A model generated the notes under the pieces. It was not told the DNA's origin, searched no databases, and was given only the letters and a program-made list of their open reading frames with translations. From Acinetobacter sichuanensis (GTDB lineage: Bacteria; Pseudomonadota; Gammaproteobacteria; Pseudomonadales; Moraxellaceae): a stretch of DNA of 64,000 nt. The position numbers were made by a program, and so were the translations under genes. The stretch covers positions 1-64,000 of the forward strand of contig NZ_PYIX02000010.1 in NCBI RefSeq assembly GCF_003024515.2, given 5' to 3'. Shown piece after piece: positions 27,719 to 39,814 of the stretch (positions within the stretch are counted from its first letter, which is position 1; every line of letters begins with the position of its first letter).

Positions 27719-28264
27719 TTAGCCAATATAATCAAAATATCCTATAAACTTATTATGTTCTAATGCAGTTTCAAAGAAAAATTGAATCGACTTTAATAGC
27801 AAAATAAAGTCTTGAAATGAATCATGATCACTATAAGGCGGATCTTCTAAATTCCATTCAAGTTGTGCAAATTTTTCAATTTCTTCAAGTTGTTCATCTA
27901 GAGGATCATCCCAAAATTCATGTGCCCATTCCTCAAAAATTTTAGGTTGAGTTTTTGTATAATCAAATAATGTCTTAATATGATTCACAACATCTTTTTG
28001 TTGTTGGCGATCAAATGTCACCAAGCGACTCATTAACACGTCATTACTTAAATCTAGATCTTGCACATTATTTTCTTTAAAAAATTGTAAAGCTGTTAAA
28101 TCAGGAAAAGAACCCACAATATCTCGCAGTATGATTCCAAAAATATCAGAACGTGAAGAAAAAGATAAATTTTTAGGAGCTTCCTCATCCTCAGAATTAA
28201 ACCAAGCCACAGAAATTGGTCTTTTTTCCTGTGTGAAAAATACATAATCTCTATGCTGTGACAT
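27719..28264 (-). CDS. Unknown acidic protein, 181 residues
   Basis: I do not recognise the family. The start was set at MSQHRDYVFF because a GAGA-like site precedes it; the frame extends 23 codons further but without support. The protein is soluble, strongly acidic (EWAHEFWDDPLDEQLEEIEKF trimmed to its acidic core DDPLDEQLEE) and rich in phenylalanine and tryptophan. It has no signal peptide. Such compositions occur in immunity proteins and antitoxin-like partners, but no toxin gene is adjacent. It converges on tolA and is transcribed alone. Confidence 0.68.
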   Translation of the reverse strand: MSQHRDYVFFTQEKRPISVAWFNSEDEEAPKNLSFSSRSDIFGIILRDIVGSFPDLTALQFFKENNVQDLDLSNDVLMSRLVTFDRQQQKDVVNHIKTLFDYTKTQPKIFEEWAHEFWDDPLDEQLEEIEKFAQLEWNLEDPPYSDHDSFQDFILLLKSIQFFFETALEHNKFIGYFDYIG

Positions 28265-28382
28265 GATTAATATCTCATTTTTTATTATGAATAAGGCGTA
28301 ATTTATCTCATCCTTACTATTGTGCATAGCCACCGCTCTCTAAATTTTGTAGAATAGTGCTTTATTTCCTACGGTTTCGGTT

Positions 28383-30009
<1,627 letters not shown>

Positions 30010-30041
30010 AATTCTTTAACTTATTTGAAAGGAATTTAGGC

Positions 30042-30773
30042 ATGGTTGAGTTGCCCTTTCAACAGCCTCAAACTTTGAATCAACGCCAAAATAAAGCTTT
30101 GGCGTTAGCAGCTGTGTTTCAAGCAACACAACTCACGCATATGACTGCAATTTCTGGTCGTCAAAGTATTGGTGAAAGTGGTAATTTTTATTTTGAACAA
30201 CTCATTAAAGCCAGCCTAAATATCCGTCCTTCTGAAAATCAATCCTCTCAGACCTTAGATTTTTTTCATCAATTATCTGATATTTCTTTGGGATTAAAAA
30301 CATTAGAAAGTAGCATTACCCAACCCTTTACTCCCACACCTAAATCTAAAATTCCTAAACTTTCTAGTGCAAAACTTCCTATGTCTTATGCGATGTCACT
30401 TTTAGCACTAGAAAAAAAAGTATATAGCAATCCAAAGTTTGTTGAAACCATTGAAAATGCTCAACAAAAAATTTTAAAACAACTCTCCTTTTTTGATCAA
30501 GACTATGCTCATCCAAGTATTGTGGCTAATTTAGCACAAACTTATGTTGATACTGCGGGGCAAATCAATCCGCGCATTTTAGTCCGTGGTAATGCCGAAG
30601 CTTTTAAAGATCCTGCACATACTAATCGTATTCGTGCATGTCTTTTTACAGGTTTGCAAATGGCACATCTATGGCGTCAACTTGGGGGTAGCTCTTGGAA
30701 CATGATTTTTAGCAAACGTAAATTGCTACGAGATATTCAAGACCTTGCTCGACTTCAGTTTCAGATTGTTTAA
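30042..30773 (+). CDS. hflD: HflD-type lysogenization regulator homologue
   Basis: A 243-residue, mostly helical protein placed between mnmA and purB exactly as hflD is in other gammaproteobacteria. Motifs include [16 protein letters not shown] near the N-terminus, a central [15 protein letters not shown] and the C-terminal [10 protein letters not shown] with [20 protein letters not shown]. In E. coli HflD is a peripheral membrane protein that antagonises phage lambda CII. Its housekeeping role is unclear. The N-terminus is somewhat longer than in E. coli (213 residues). Confidence 0.92.
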   Translation: MVELPFQQPQTLNQRQNKALALAAVFQATQLTHMTAISGRQSIGESGNFYFEQLIKASLNIRPSENQSSQTLDFFHQLSDISLGLKTLESSITQPFTPTPKSKIPKLSSAKLPMSYAMSLLALEKKVYSNPKFVETIENAQQKILKQLSFFDQDYAHPSIVANLAQTYVDTAGQINPRILVRGNAEAFKDPAHTNRIRACLFTGLQMAHLWRQLGGSSWNMIFSKRKLLRDIQDLARLQFQIV

Positions 30774-30824
30774 CTGAAAAATATGTCGAACTTTTCCGCT
30801 TTTCGTTTTAATTCCAAAGTCTAA

Positions 30825-32222
<1,398 letters not shown>

Positions 32223-32240
32223 TCGATTCAGAAAACTAAA

Positions 32241-32267
32241 AAGCGAAGTCTAGACTTCGCTTTTTTT
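32241..32267 (+). terminator. purB terminator
   Basis: AAGCGAAGTC and GACTTCGCTT around TA, followed by a run of T residues, 18 bases after the purB stop. Confidence 0.92.
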
Positions 32268-32291
32268 GTAGACCGTATTTTATTCAAAAAA

Positions 32292-32534
32292 TTATAGTAA
32301 TGGGCAATAACGCATCCAATCTGCTTGCATTTTTTCCAACTCATCGCCCGTGAGAATATCACTATAATAAATAAAATAAGTCGCATCTGGATATTGGATT
32401 TCATGTCGATAGAGCATGCCACGTAAAGACACTAAAAGCTCTTCAGGAAAATCCCTATCAAGTTGATCAAGCGCTTCAAAATCATAATTAAAATAACAAT
32501 TTTGCGATGCAATAAATGCTTCGATGATCGCCAT
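32292..32534 (-). CDS. Unknown small protein, 80 residues
   Basis: Starts at ATG with MAIIEAFIASQNC; the frame extends two codons further to a TTG. The protein is acidic, aromatic-rich and soluble (YNYDFEALDQLDRDF is approximated by NYDFEALDQLDRDF, then DATYFIYYSDILTGDELEKM). No family recognised and no signal peptide. It converges on purB. The composition suggests a small regulatory or structural cytoplasmic protein. Weak ribosome binding site. Confidence 0.6.
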   Translation of the reverse strand: MAIIEAFIASQNCYFNYDFEALDQLDRDFPEELLVSLRGMLYRHEIQYPDATYFIYYSDILTGDELEKMQADWMRYCPLL

Positions 32535-32649
32535 ACTCAAAACCCAAAAATTTAAATGTATATTTTAGCGGATTTACATTAAAAATCCGACTTAAACGAT
32601 ATAAAGCAGGTCAAAAGTAGTAGCATTTCCTACTTTCGACCTATTCACT

Positions 32650-34842
32650 TTATCCAAATATAACAATCGACTGCAATAATTCCTCATCAATGGATGTATT
32701 TTTCAATTCAATCGAAAAATCACTAAGAGTGCTTTGTTGCTGATTATTGGATGTAGGTTCTTGACTTGGAACATCAGAAAATTCATTTAAAATGTGGTCT
32801 ACATATTGCTGCGAAAGCATATTTTCTTGTTGTTGCAATAAAGCATTTAAACCAGCTTCTGACTGATCAACCACTTTAGTTTGCGACATAGGCAGAGCCA
32901 TTTCCTCTACAACCAATGTGTCTAATAATGTTGAAATTGCATGATCATCTTCAAGCATAAATGCTGCTGTTGTGACTTCAGCCTTTGCTTGCTCTGGCGC
33001 AATGACAGTAAAATGAAATGGATCACTCATGGCACTACTATTGGTTGCGGCATCCATTTGTGTAAATGTAAAGCTATGTTCACCTAATGCCAAATCTTTG
33101 GCTGGGGTAAATGTCCATTTACCTGTATTATCTACCTTTACAGTTGCAATGGCTAAGCCATTATCATAAATCGTGACGATTGCACCAGACTCACCTGTAC
33201 CTGCAAACTCAGGACGAGCATCATCTGTTTGACCTTTATTTGAAATCGTTTCTTTATTTTCTGTACCGACATCATCTGTCACTGTTTTTAAAACCACTTT
33301 ATTTGGCGCAATCGTATCTTTAGTTCCAACAACTTTTGTTGTTTCAGAACGATTTCCTGCTTCATCATAGGTATAAATATCCGCAACTGCTTTATCAGTC
33401 AAACCACCATCTAAAGTGATTGTAAATTTTCCACTTTCGTCCGTTTTTCCAGCACCAATTAAAGTACCGTCTTTATTATAAATTTCGATTTTTTGGTTAG
33501 CACCTGCTTGACCTGTTACTTCAGTACCATCGCTATTTAGCTCTGCGCTTACTGCATCAGGCGCAATAGTATCCATTCCAGCCTCTATCGCTAAATCGGC
33601 AGATTGGTTACCTGCTTCATCTGTAACATTTATCGTTGCTGAGTCTTTTTCCGCTAAAGCAGGTTTAATTTGAATAGAAAAATAGCCCTGATCATCGGCT
33701 ACACCTGAACCAATTTCCACACCATCACTATTTTTAATTTGGACTTTACTATTGGCTTCAGCATAACCTTGTACTTGATCTCCTGATTGACTGACTTCAA
33801 CGGTAGGTTGTTCAGGTGCTAAAGTATCTTTACCCACAATCACTGAACTTGATTCAGATTTATTGCCTGCTGTATCTTCAACAATAACTTTTGCTTCATC
33901 TCCTTGAGCCAATGCTGGCTTTAAAGAAATTGAAAATGTGCCATCTGCTGCAACCGTAACAGGACCTGCAAGTAAGTTTTTACCTTTCACATCATAAATA
34001 TAGATTTTTGCGCCTGCTTCTGCCTTACCTGAAATAATACTGCCTTCAGCATTAATTTGTGCATTTGCAGCATCAGGTGCAATCGTATCTTTTGTCCCTG
34101 TTATAACAGTCGATTTTGACTCATTGCCTGCTGGGTCTTTTGCATAAATCAGAACTTTTTCATTATTAATAATTTCTCGATCTAAATTTAGCTTAAAATT
34201 TCCATCTGCATCGACGGTTGCTTCACCAATCAATTTTCCATTAATGTCTTTAACATAAATGGTTGCGCCAGCTTCTGATTTTCCAGTTAATACCTTTCCA
34301 TCAGCATCTAAACTTGCACTTGGTGTTGCGGGTGCAATTAAATCTGGTGTACTGCTACTATCATCATCGTCTTTGTCATGGAATGCAGCTAAATAAATCC
34401 CTTCAAGCCCCAATAAAATCAAAACAGGTTTAACCAGTTCTTTTTCATACCATGCAACTTTTTCAGTTTCCTCTACTGTCGCAGCCTGAGGTTGTTGCAC
34501 TGCCGCTTGACTTTGTTCAAGCTCATCAACCACACGTTTTGGATCATAATTAATATGATAACCTTCAACCGTGATCACTAACTCTTCAAAAATGCCTTTG
34601 CTATTTGTTAAAACCACTTGATGCGGTGTATGTTGACCGTCTACAAAGAAATTTTCTAATATAATTTTTTCACCATTTTTAAGAATAATGATCGCATTAT
34701 TGCCTGCATACTCAACTGAGGTGATGTCCTCTTTGCTATAGCCCAAGCGTACAATAGAAGCCTGATTTAAAACAATATGTTTATTTTCTGAGTTTTGCAA
34801 AGTTACCAAAGTTGATTTATCTAACACGATAATGCCTGTCAT
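32650..34842 (-). CDS. Compact Bap-like surface protein with five Ig-like repeats
   Basis: A 730-residue protein. The N-terminal part (about 1-125) matches the BapA prefix domain of large type I-secreted adhesins. It is followed by a linker and one hydrophobic segment (LVKPVLILLGLEGIYLAAF, about residues 135-153). Four Ig-like repeats of about 84 residues (each beginning DTxAPDxxxAxxN) and one of about 105 (TDDARPEFAGTGESGAIVTIYDNG trimmed to ARPEFAGTGESG) follow. The C-terminal 90 residues are acidic and Q/S-rich. AGAGGG at the start decides for this ATG rather than the one 24 bases upstream. No signal peptide. It is much shorter than typical Bap proteins and has no obvious calcium-binding GGXGXD repeats. 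Probably a surface or secreted adhesin. Confidence 0.78.
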   Translation of the reverse strand: MTGIIVLDKSTLVTLQNSENKHIVLNQASIVRLGYSKEDITSVEYAGNNAIIILKNGEKIILENFFVDGQHTPHQVVLTNSKGIFEELVITVEGYHINYDPKRVVDELEQSQAAVQQPQAATVEETEKVAWYEKELVKPVLILLGLEGIYLAAFHDKDDDDSSSTPDLIAPATPSASLDADGKVLTGKSEAGATIYVKDINGKLIGEATVDADGNFKLNLDREIINNEKVLIYAKDPAGNESKSTVITGTKDTIAPDAANAQINAEGSIISGKAEAGAKIYIYDVKGKNLLAGPVTVAADGTFSISLKPALAQGDEAKVIVEDTAGNKSESSSVIVGKDTLAPEQPTVEVSQSGDQVQGYAEANSKVQIKNSDGVEIGSGVADDQGYFSIQIKPALAEKDSATINVTDEAGNQSADLAIEAGMDTIAPDAVSAELNSDGTEVTGQAGANQKIEIYNKDGTLIGAGKTDESGKFTITLDGGLTDKAVADIYTYDEAGNRSETTKVVGTKDTIAPNKVVLKTVTDDVGTENKETISNKGQTDDARPEFAGTGESGAIVTIYDNGLAIATVKVDNTGKWTFTPAKDLALGEHSFTFTQMDAATNSSAMSDPFHFTVIAPEQAKAEVTTAAFMLEDDHAISTLLDTLVVEEMALPMSQTKVVDQSEAGLNALLQQQENMLSQQYVDHILNEFSDVPSQEPTSNNQQQSTLSDFSIELKNTSIDEELLQSIVIFG

Positions 34843-35024
34843 CATTCCCTCTTTTGAAATCAACATTTTATATAAAAGGCTAAGCTAACAAATGTATCGT
34901 CAAAGCACAATCAAGAACGACTGAATTAATTACAATTAAAAATCATTATAAACATATAATTAACTCACTTTTTTCTTTAGACTCTGATTAAAACAGCCAA
35001 TAAGATGTAGAGACAAAAAAGCCA

Positions 35025-35669
35025 ATGATTTATAAAAATTTAACAACGCAACATTGGATCAGTTTAGCCATCCTCTTACTTGCAATTATTATTGCCAGTA
35101 TTCACCCCTTAGAGTTTGAATCTTATCTATTACATCAAATTGGCACAGTACTCATGTTAATCATGCTTTTGATCTGCCAGAAGAAAATAGGACTCAGCTA
35201 TCCAACATTTTTACTTTATATTGTCTTTTTACTCATTCACGTTTCAGCCGCACATTATTTATATTCCTATGTTCCTTATAATGATTGGATTAAATCAATA
35301 TTTCATTTTGACTTAAATCAAGCAATGGGTTGGCAACGCAATATGTATGACCGTTTTGTTCATTTTGGTTATGGCATATTACTCTACCCATTCTTTTATC
35401 GTTTATTTCAAGTTGCTTTGCCTCATCTAAGCCCTAAAGCACTATTTTTGATTAGCCTCCAATTTATTATGGCAAGTAGTTTATTTTATGAATGGATTGA
35501 ATGGTGGTTAGCGATTGGTTTATCGCCAGAACAAGCTGAAAACTATAATGGGCAACAAGGTGATGTATGGGATGCACATAAAGATATGTTTCTAGCAACA
35601 ATAGGCGCATTATTTACGGGTTTAATGATCTATTGGAAATCTACTCAAGCGCAGTTAACTGCTAAATAA
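35025..35669 (+). CDS. YjdF-family (DUF2238) membrane protein
   Basis: A 214-residue protein with about six helices. The DUF2238 signature is visible: NMYDRFVHFGYGILLYP in the middle and NGQQGDVWDAHKDMFLATIGAL at the C-terminus. Those motifs place conserved histidine, aspartate, glutamate (FYEWIEWW) and tryptophan at one membrane face. The biochemical role of the family is unknown. It is divergent from the mini-Bap gene and converges on sohB. Confidence 0.85.
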   Translation: MIYKNLTTQHWISLAILLLAIIIASIHPLEFESYLLHQIGTVLMLIMLLICQKKIGLSYPTFLLYIVFLLIHVSAAHYLYSYVPYNDWIKSIFHFDLNQAMGWQRNMYDRFVHFGYGILLYPFFYRLFQVALPHLSPKALFLISLQFIMASSLFYEWIEWWLAIGLSPEQAENYNGQQGDVWDAHKDMFLATIGALFTGLMIYWKSTQAQLTAK

Positions 35670-35682
35670 CATAAACAATAAA

Positions 35683-35708
35683 AATGCCAATCTTTTATAA
35701 TTGGCATT
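35683..35708. terminator. Terminator between yjdF-like gene and sohB
   Basis: AATGCCAAT (35683-35691) and ATTGGCATT (35700-35708) form a 9-bp stem with an 8-base loop. The adjoining A-rich left side gives a T-rich tail on the minus strand. It fits termination of sohB and of the convergent gene. Confidence 0.7.
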
Positions 35709-35734
35709 CAAAGAGATCAAAAATAATCTAGAAC

Positions 35735-36697
35735 TTAAAGTTTAGGGTCACGCATTTGCACCAAACTTGCATTGGCTTTTGCAAAAGTATCGACCAATTT
35801 ATTCATGACAGAAGGGATTAAACTATCCGCCATTTGTGCAGCTTGTAAACCCAACTTTTCACCTAAAGTTGGCTTACGGCGGGTCTGAATAGCATAAACA
35901 TCATGTTGCGGAAGTAAACCTAAAAGATATTCATCAGATGTTTGTAATTTATCAACTAAATTCAAACTTAAAGCATCTTCACCATACCAATGTTCACCTG
36001 TAGCCACTTTTTCTACATTTAATTGTGGACGATACTTTTCAACAAAATGTTTAAACAAAGCATGTGTCTGTTGCAATTCCTCTTCAAACTTTGCTTTGCC
36101 TTCTTCGGTATTTTCACCAAACATGGTGACAGTACGTTTATATTGCCCTGCTGTATACAGCTCAAAATCAATATTATGTTCTTTCAATAAACGATTAAAA
36201 TTAGGGACTTGTGCAACCACACCAATTGAACCAACGACAGCAAAAGGTGCAGAAATGATTTCAGATGCAATACATGCCATCATATAACCACCACTGGCAG
36301 CAACCTTATCAACACAAATGGTTAAATGGAAACCCGCATCACGTAAACGTACCAATTGTGCTGCTGCCAAACCATAGCCATGCACCATACCACCTGGACT
36401 TTCTAGGCGTACTACAACACGATCACGTCCTGATTTTGCAGTCGCTAAAATTAAAGTGATTTCTTCACGTAAATTTTCAACTGCTGATGCTTGTACATCA
36501 CCTTTAAAATCTAATACATAGATTTTCTGATTGTTCTTTTTACGCGCACGTGCTTCTTTTGCAAACTGTTGAGTTAATTGCAGTAATTCAAGTTTTGATG
36601 CTGTAGTTTGTGCAATTTTTTTTCGTTGTTCATTAATTCGTGCATTTAAATGACTCACACGAATTTCAGCAGGTAATGTAGGTAAATGAAATAGCAT
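35735..36697 (-). CDS. sohB: SohB-type inner membrane peptidase (S49 family)
   Basis: A 320-residue signal-peptide-peptidase-like serine protease. KIYVLDFKGDVQASAVENL starts the protease domain. The nucleophile serine is in DKVAASGGYMMAC and the general-base lysine follows in GQYKRTVTMFGENTEEG. SPGG and GSIGVV loops are present. The start is ATG with MLFHLPTLP; a longer frame begins at a TTG. It lacks the strong N-terminal membrane helix of E. coli SohB, which is 349 residues. It may therefore be peripheral or cytoplasmic. Confidence 0.88.
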   Translation of the reverse strand: MLFHLPTLPAEIRVSHLNARINEQRKKIAQTTASKLELLQLTQQFAKEARARKKNNQKIYVLDFKGDVQASAVENLREEITLILATAKSGRDRVVVRLESPGGMVHGYGLAAAQLVRLRDAGFHLTICVDKVAASGGYMMACIASEIISAPFAVVGSIGVVAQVPNFNRLLKEHNIDFELYTAGQYKRTVTMFGENTEEGKAKFEEELQQTHALFKHFVEKYRPQLNVEKVATGEHWYGEDALSLNLVDKLQTSDEYLLGLLPQHDVYAIQTRRKPTLGEKLGLQAAQMADSLIPSVMNKLVDTFAKANASLVQMRDPKL

Positions 36698-36890
36698 ATA
36701 AATTCTAATCTCTTGAGACAATCGTTGCTTTTTAATAAAGATGCGGTCAAATTAGACTAAATTCAATGACTATTTTGAAATTTTTAAAAATATAACCCTC
36801 AGTAACTCATTTATGAGCCATATTTCTGATCTATGTTTGTTTTCTATCCAATTGAATATGATCATTATATTGACATCAAGATACATATTA

Positions 36891-36914
36891 TAAAAAAAGC
36901 ACCTTACGGTGCTT
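36891..36914. terminator. Terminator of grxD
   Basis: AAGCACC, loop TTAC, GGTGCTT; on the minus strand it is followed by a T run. It lies just after the grxD stop. Confidence 0.85.
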
Positions 36915-36931
36915 ATTCACATCTTCAGCAA

Positions 36932-37273
36932 TTAAGCTTCTGGTGCTGGGCTATACTGTTCAACAAGTGCTTTTAACTCACCATTTTGGAACATTTCTAG
37001 CATAATATCGCTTCCACCGATCAACTCGCCATTGATCCATAATTGTGGAAATGTAGGCCAATTTGCAATTTGTGGCAAAGTTGCGCGAATATCTTGATTT
37101 TCCAAGATGTTTACATAAGCAAATGGACGACCAATTTGGCTAAGTGCTTCTACTGCACGTGCAGAGAAACCACATTGTGGGAATTGTGGTGTACCTTTCA
37201 TGTAAAGTAACACTGCATGTTTAGCAATTTGATCGCGAATTAACGCTTCTGTATCACGTACTTGTTCAGTCAT
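36932..37273 (-). CDS. grxD: Monothiol glutaredoxin, Grx4 family
   Basis: A 113-residue thioredoxin-fold protein. The CGFS active site is at residues 34-37 (FPQCGFSARA), typical of iron-sulfur cluster-carrying monothiol glutaredoxins. The glutathione-binding segments are WPTFPQLWINGELIGG and GGSDIMLEMFQNGEL. It binds and transfers [2Fe-2S] clusters with BolA-like partners. It stands between sohB and argD, divergent from argD. Confidence 0.95.
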   Translation of the reverse strand: MTEQVRDTEALIRDQIAKHAVLLYMKGTPQFPQCGFSARAVEALSQIGRPFAYVNILENQDIRATLPQIANWPTFPQLWINGELIGGSDIMLEMFQNGELKALVEQYSPAPEA

Positions 37274-37440
37274 TGATTAAATCCTCAACTCATCTGCCTG
37301 CATTATACCTAAATCCATCATAAAGAGTATGACTTCAAGATTATTTCCAATTTTATTTGTATTTGGGCTTTAAATCTGTGTCATATTTTGCTTATATAAA
37401 CTTTTATTTTTTACTTCTCAGACAAAGAAAAGAGTTCGTC

Positions 37441-38652
37441 ATGAATAACGTTACGCTCGCTCCAATACAACCTGATCAACCTTCACATTTGATGCCTGTA
37501 TTTAGCCGTCAACCGATCAGCTTTGTGCGAGGACGAGGCTCTTATCTATATACAGAAGATGGCACAGAATATTTAGATGCGCTTACAGGTATTGCTGTAT
37601 GTGGTTTAGGTCACGCACATCCTGTACTTGCAGAAGCAATTGCAGAACAAGCGGCAACCTTGATTCATACCAGTAATATTTACGAGGTGCCTTGGCAAAC
37701 GGCTGCTGCACAAAAACTTGCTGAAGTTTCAGGCATGGAAGAAATTTTCTTCTCAAATAGTGGTGCAGAATCAAATGAAGGTGCAATTAAAATTGCGCGT
37801 AAATTTGGTCATTTACAAGGGATTGCCAATCCTAAAATTATTGTTGCTGATCACTCTTTTCATGGTCGTACTTTAGCAACACTTTCTGCAACAGGTAACA
37901 AAAAAGTTCAAGAAGGCTTTGCTCCTTTGGTTGAAGGTTTTATTCGTGTTCCATTTGGTGATGTAGAAGCGATTGAAGAAGCTGCAATCAACCATCCTGA
38001 CATCGTGGCTATTTTAGTTGAACCGATTCAAGGTGAAGGCGGTGTCAACACAGCACCTCAAGGTTTTAGCTATTTAGAAGATATTCGCCAGATCTGTAAT
38101 CAACACAACTGGTTAATGATGCTCGATGAAGTGCAAACAGGTAATGGTCGTACGGGTCAGTATTTTGCGTATCAACACACAAATATTATTCCAGATGTTC
38201 TCACCACTGCTAAAGGTTTAGGAAATGGCTTCCCGATTGGCGCTGTGATGACTCAAGGGCGTGGCGTTGGTGTACTGGCAGCAGGTAATCATGGTTCAAC
38301 TTATAGTGGTACACATTTAGGTTCACGTATTGTTTATACTGTGATTGATTTGATCCAAAAAGAAAATATTGTGGCAAATGCTGCTGAAATTGGTCAGTAT
38401 TTAGTAGAACAATTCCGCACTCAGCTTGCAGAACAACAAGTCACTGTGCGTGGTTTTGGTATGATGATTGGTATTGAATTACCAAAAGACTGTGGTGATC
38501 TGGTCAATATTGCACGAGATGAACACAAGCTGATCATTAATGTCACTTCTGGCAATGTTGTCCGTTTACTGCCTGCGCTCAACATGAATAAAGAACAAGC
38601 GGATGATCTTATTCAACGCTTAGTGCCTGCAATTAAAGCATTTCTTGCCTAA
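37441..38652 (+). CDS. argD: Acetylornithine/succinylornithine aminotransferase family
   Basis: A 403-residue class III aminotransferase. N-terminal FVRGRGSYLYTEDGTEYLD; the substrate-contact FSNSGAESNEGAIKIAR. The PLP aspartate is in LMMLDEVQTGNGRTG and the Schiff-base lysine in LTTAKGLGNGFPIGA. It converts N-acetylglutamate semialdehyde to N-acetylornithine and often also acts in lysine synthesis. The frame extends 28 codons upstream, but ATG at 37441 has an AAAGAG site before it and gives the usual ArgD start. GSTYSGTHLGSR replaces the usual GTTFGGNPLA loop, so a related substrate is possible. Confidence 0.9.
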   Translation: MNNVTLAPIQPDQPSHLMPVFSRQPISFVRGRGSYLYTEDGTEYLDALTGIAVCGLGHAHPVLAEAIAEQAATLIHTSNIYEVPWQTAAAQKLAEVSGMEEIFFSNSGAESNEGAIKIARKFGHLQGIANPKIIVADHSFHGRTLATLSATGNKKVQEGFAPLVEGFIRVPFGDVEAIEEAAINHPDIVAILVEPIQGEGGVNTAPQGFSYLEDIRQICNQHNWLMMLDEVQTGNGRTGQYFAYQHTNIIPDVLTTAKGLGNGFPIGAVMTQGRGVGVLAAGNHGSTYSGTHLGSRIVYTVIDLIQKENIVANAAEIGQYLVEQFRTQLAEQQVTVRGFGMMIGIELPKDCGDLVNIARDEHKLIINVTSGNVVRLLPALNMNKEQADDLIQRLVPAIKAFLA

Positions 38653-38669
38653 ATAAAATCAGATAAATC

Positions 38670-38700
38670 AATGAGTATCTTCGTGATACTCATTTTTTTA
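38670..38700 (+). terminator. argD terminator
   Basis: AATGAGTATC, loop TTCGT, GATACTCATT, then seven T residues. Placed 18 bases after the argD stop. Confidence 0.92.
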
Positions 38701-38705
38701 TGCCT

Positions 38706-38736
38706 AAAAAAACCGAGCTATTTAAATAACTCGGTT
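38706..38736 (-). terminator. Terminator serving the LysR-type gene
   Basis: AACCGAG (38711-38717) and CTCGGTT (38730-38736). On the minus strand the stem is followed by a T run (seven A residues on the plus strand at 38706-38712). It ends the regulator gene, whose stop is about 50 bases away. Confidence 0.75.
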
Positions 38737-38787
38737 AATTTGTTAATGAGTGATGCACTTATAAAAAATAAAGCTTAATTATAATAA

Positions 38788-39720
38788 TCAAGAAGCTTCT
38801 TGATAAATACGCCCACCGGGTAATTGACTAAAATACTGTTTTAAAGCATCTAAACAACGATGAATTTTCATTGGTTGTTGTTCACGTTTCAATGTCATTG
38901 CATTTAAAGTAAAGGTTGGTAATTTCCAATCTGGTAATACTTCAACCAATGTCCCATTCATTAACTCTTTTTGTACATCTAAATATAAAATTCGCGCAAT
39001 ACCATGTCCATTTTGACATAAAGATTTCGCAACAAATACATTATTGGTTTGTAAACGATTCTGCATTTCTACATGAATGTTTTCACCCGATACTGCATGC
39101 TGAAAAGCAAAACTTTGGTAATTTTTCATGATATTAACAGGAATTAAATCATGATTAATTAAATCTTCAGGACGTGCAATTGGTGCGGTTTGATTCAAAT
39201 AACTTGGTGATGCCACCAACACTTGGTCAACACGTGCCAATGGTATTGCAGTTAAATTATTCGAATCTTCTTCTTTTGCACACATGCGAATTGCAATATC
39301 AATACGCTCTTGAATTAAATCAATAAATTGATTATCTGCTTCAAAATGTACCATCAATCCACGATGTGCAGACATCCAATGAGATAAAGCAGGAACAACA
39401 TGCGTCGCACCTAATTCAGGTGTGGTTGCAATACGTAATTCACCGACTAAATCATCTCTCAATTCATTAATACGAATTTTACCGCGCTCTGCTGCTGCGA
39501 GCATTTCTTGGCAACTATGAAAAAAGGCTTGACCAGCTTCTGTTAAACTCAGTTTACGTGTAGAACGATGAAGCAGAGTTACTTCCATTTCTTGTTCTAG
39601 GGATCGAACTTGCTGACTAACGGCACTGGTTGTGATGCCAAGCTCGCGCGCAGCACCACTGAATGAGCTTTTTTCAACGACACAAGCAAATACACCCATC
39701 GCTCGAAGTTGATCTAACAT
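38788..39720 (-). CDS. LysR-type transcriptional regulator
   Basis: A 310-residue LTTR. The N-terminal winged helix-turn-helix has GVFACVVEKSSFSGAARELG and TTSAVSQQVRSLEQEMEVTLLHR, with residues about 18-37 as recognition region. The effector domain starts at about residue 90 (LRIATTPELGATHVVPAL). It is convergent with argD. Its promoter region lies between it and nlpD, in a 94-base gap. No divergent target gene is adjacent, so the regulon cannot be read from context. The C-terminal domain resembles the CrgA/DhcR-like subgroup. Confidence 0.92.
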   Translation of the reverse strand: MLDQLRAMGVFACVVEKSSFSGAARELGITTSAVSQQVRSLEQEMEVTLLHRSTRKLSLTEAGQAFFHSCQEMLAAAERGKIRINELRDDLVGELRIATTPELGATHVVPALSHWMSAHRGLMVHFEADNQFIDLIQERIDIAIRMCAKEEDSNNLTAIPLARVDQVLVASPSYLNQTAPIARPEDLINHDLIPVNIMKNYQSFAFQHAVSGENIHVEMQNRLQTNNVFVAKSLCQNGHGIARILYLDVQKELMNGTLVEVLPDWKLPTFTLNAMTLKREQQPMKIHRCLDALKQYFSQLPGGRIYQEAS

Positions 39721-39814
39721 AAATTTCCCTCTGAAATTATGAGATGCTTCACACTTTTTGTTAAAAGCAACTCATTGTATTATACGAAGAAAATATATAT
39801 TTGCATTAAATAAA

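Noticed and set aside
30042..30773. hflD considered as evidence of a prophage
   Set aside because: It lies in the conserved mnmA-hflD-purB chromosomal order; no phage gene is near.
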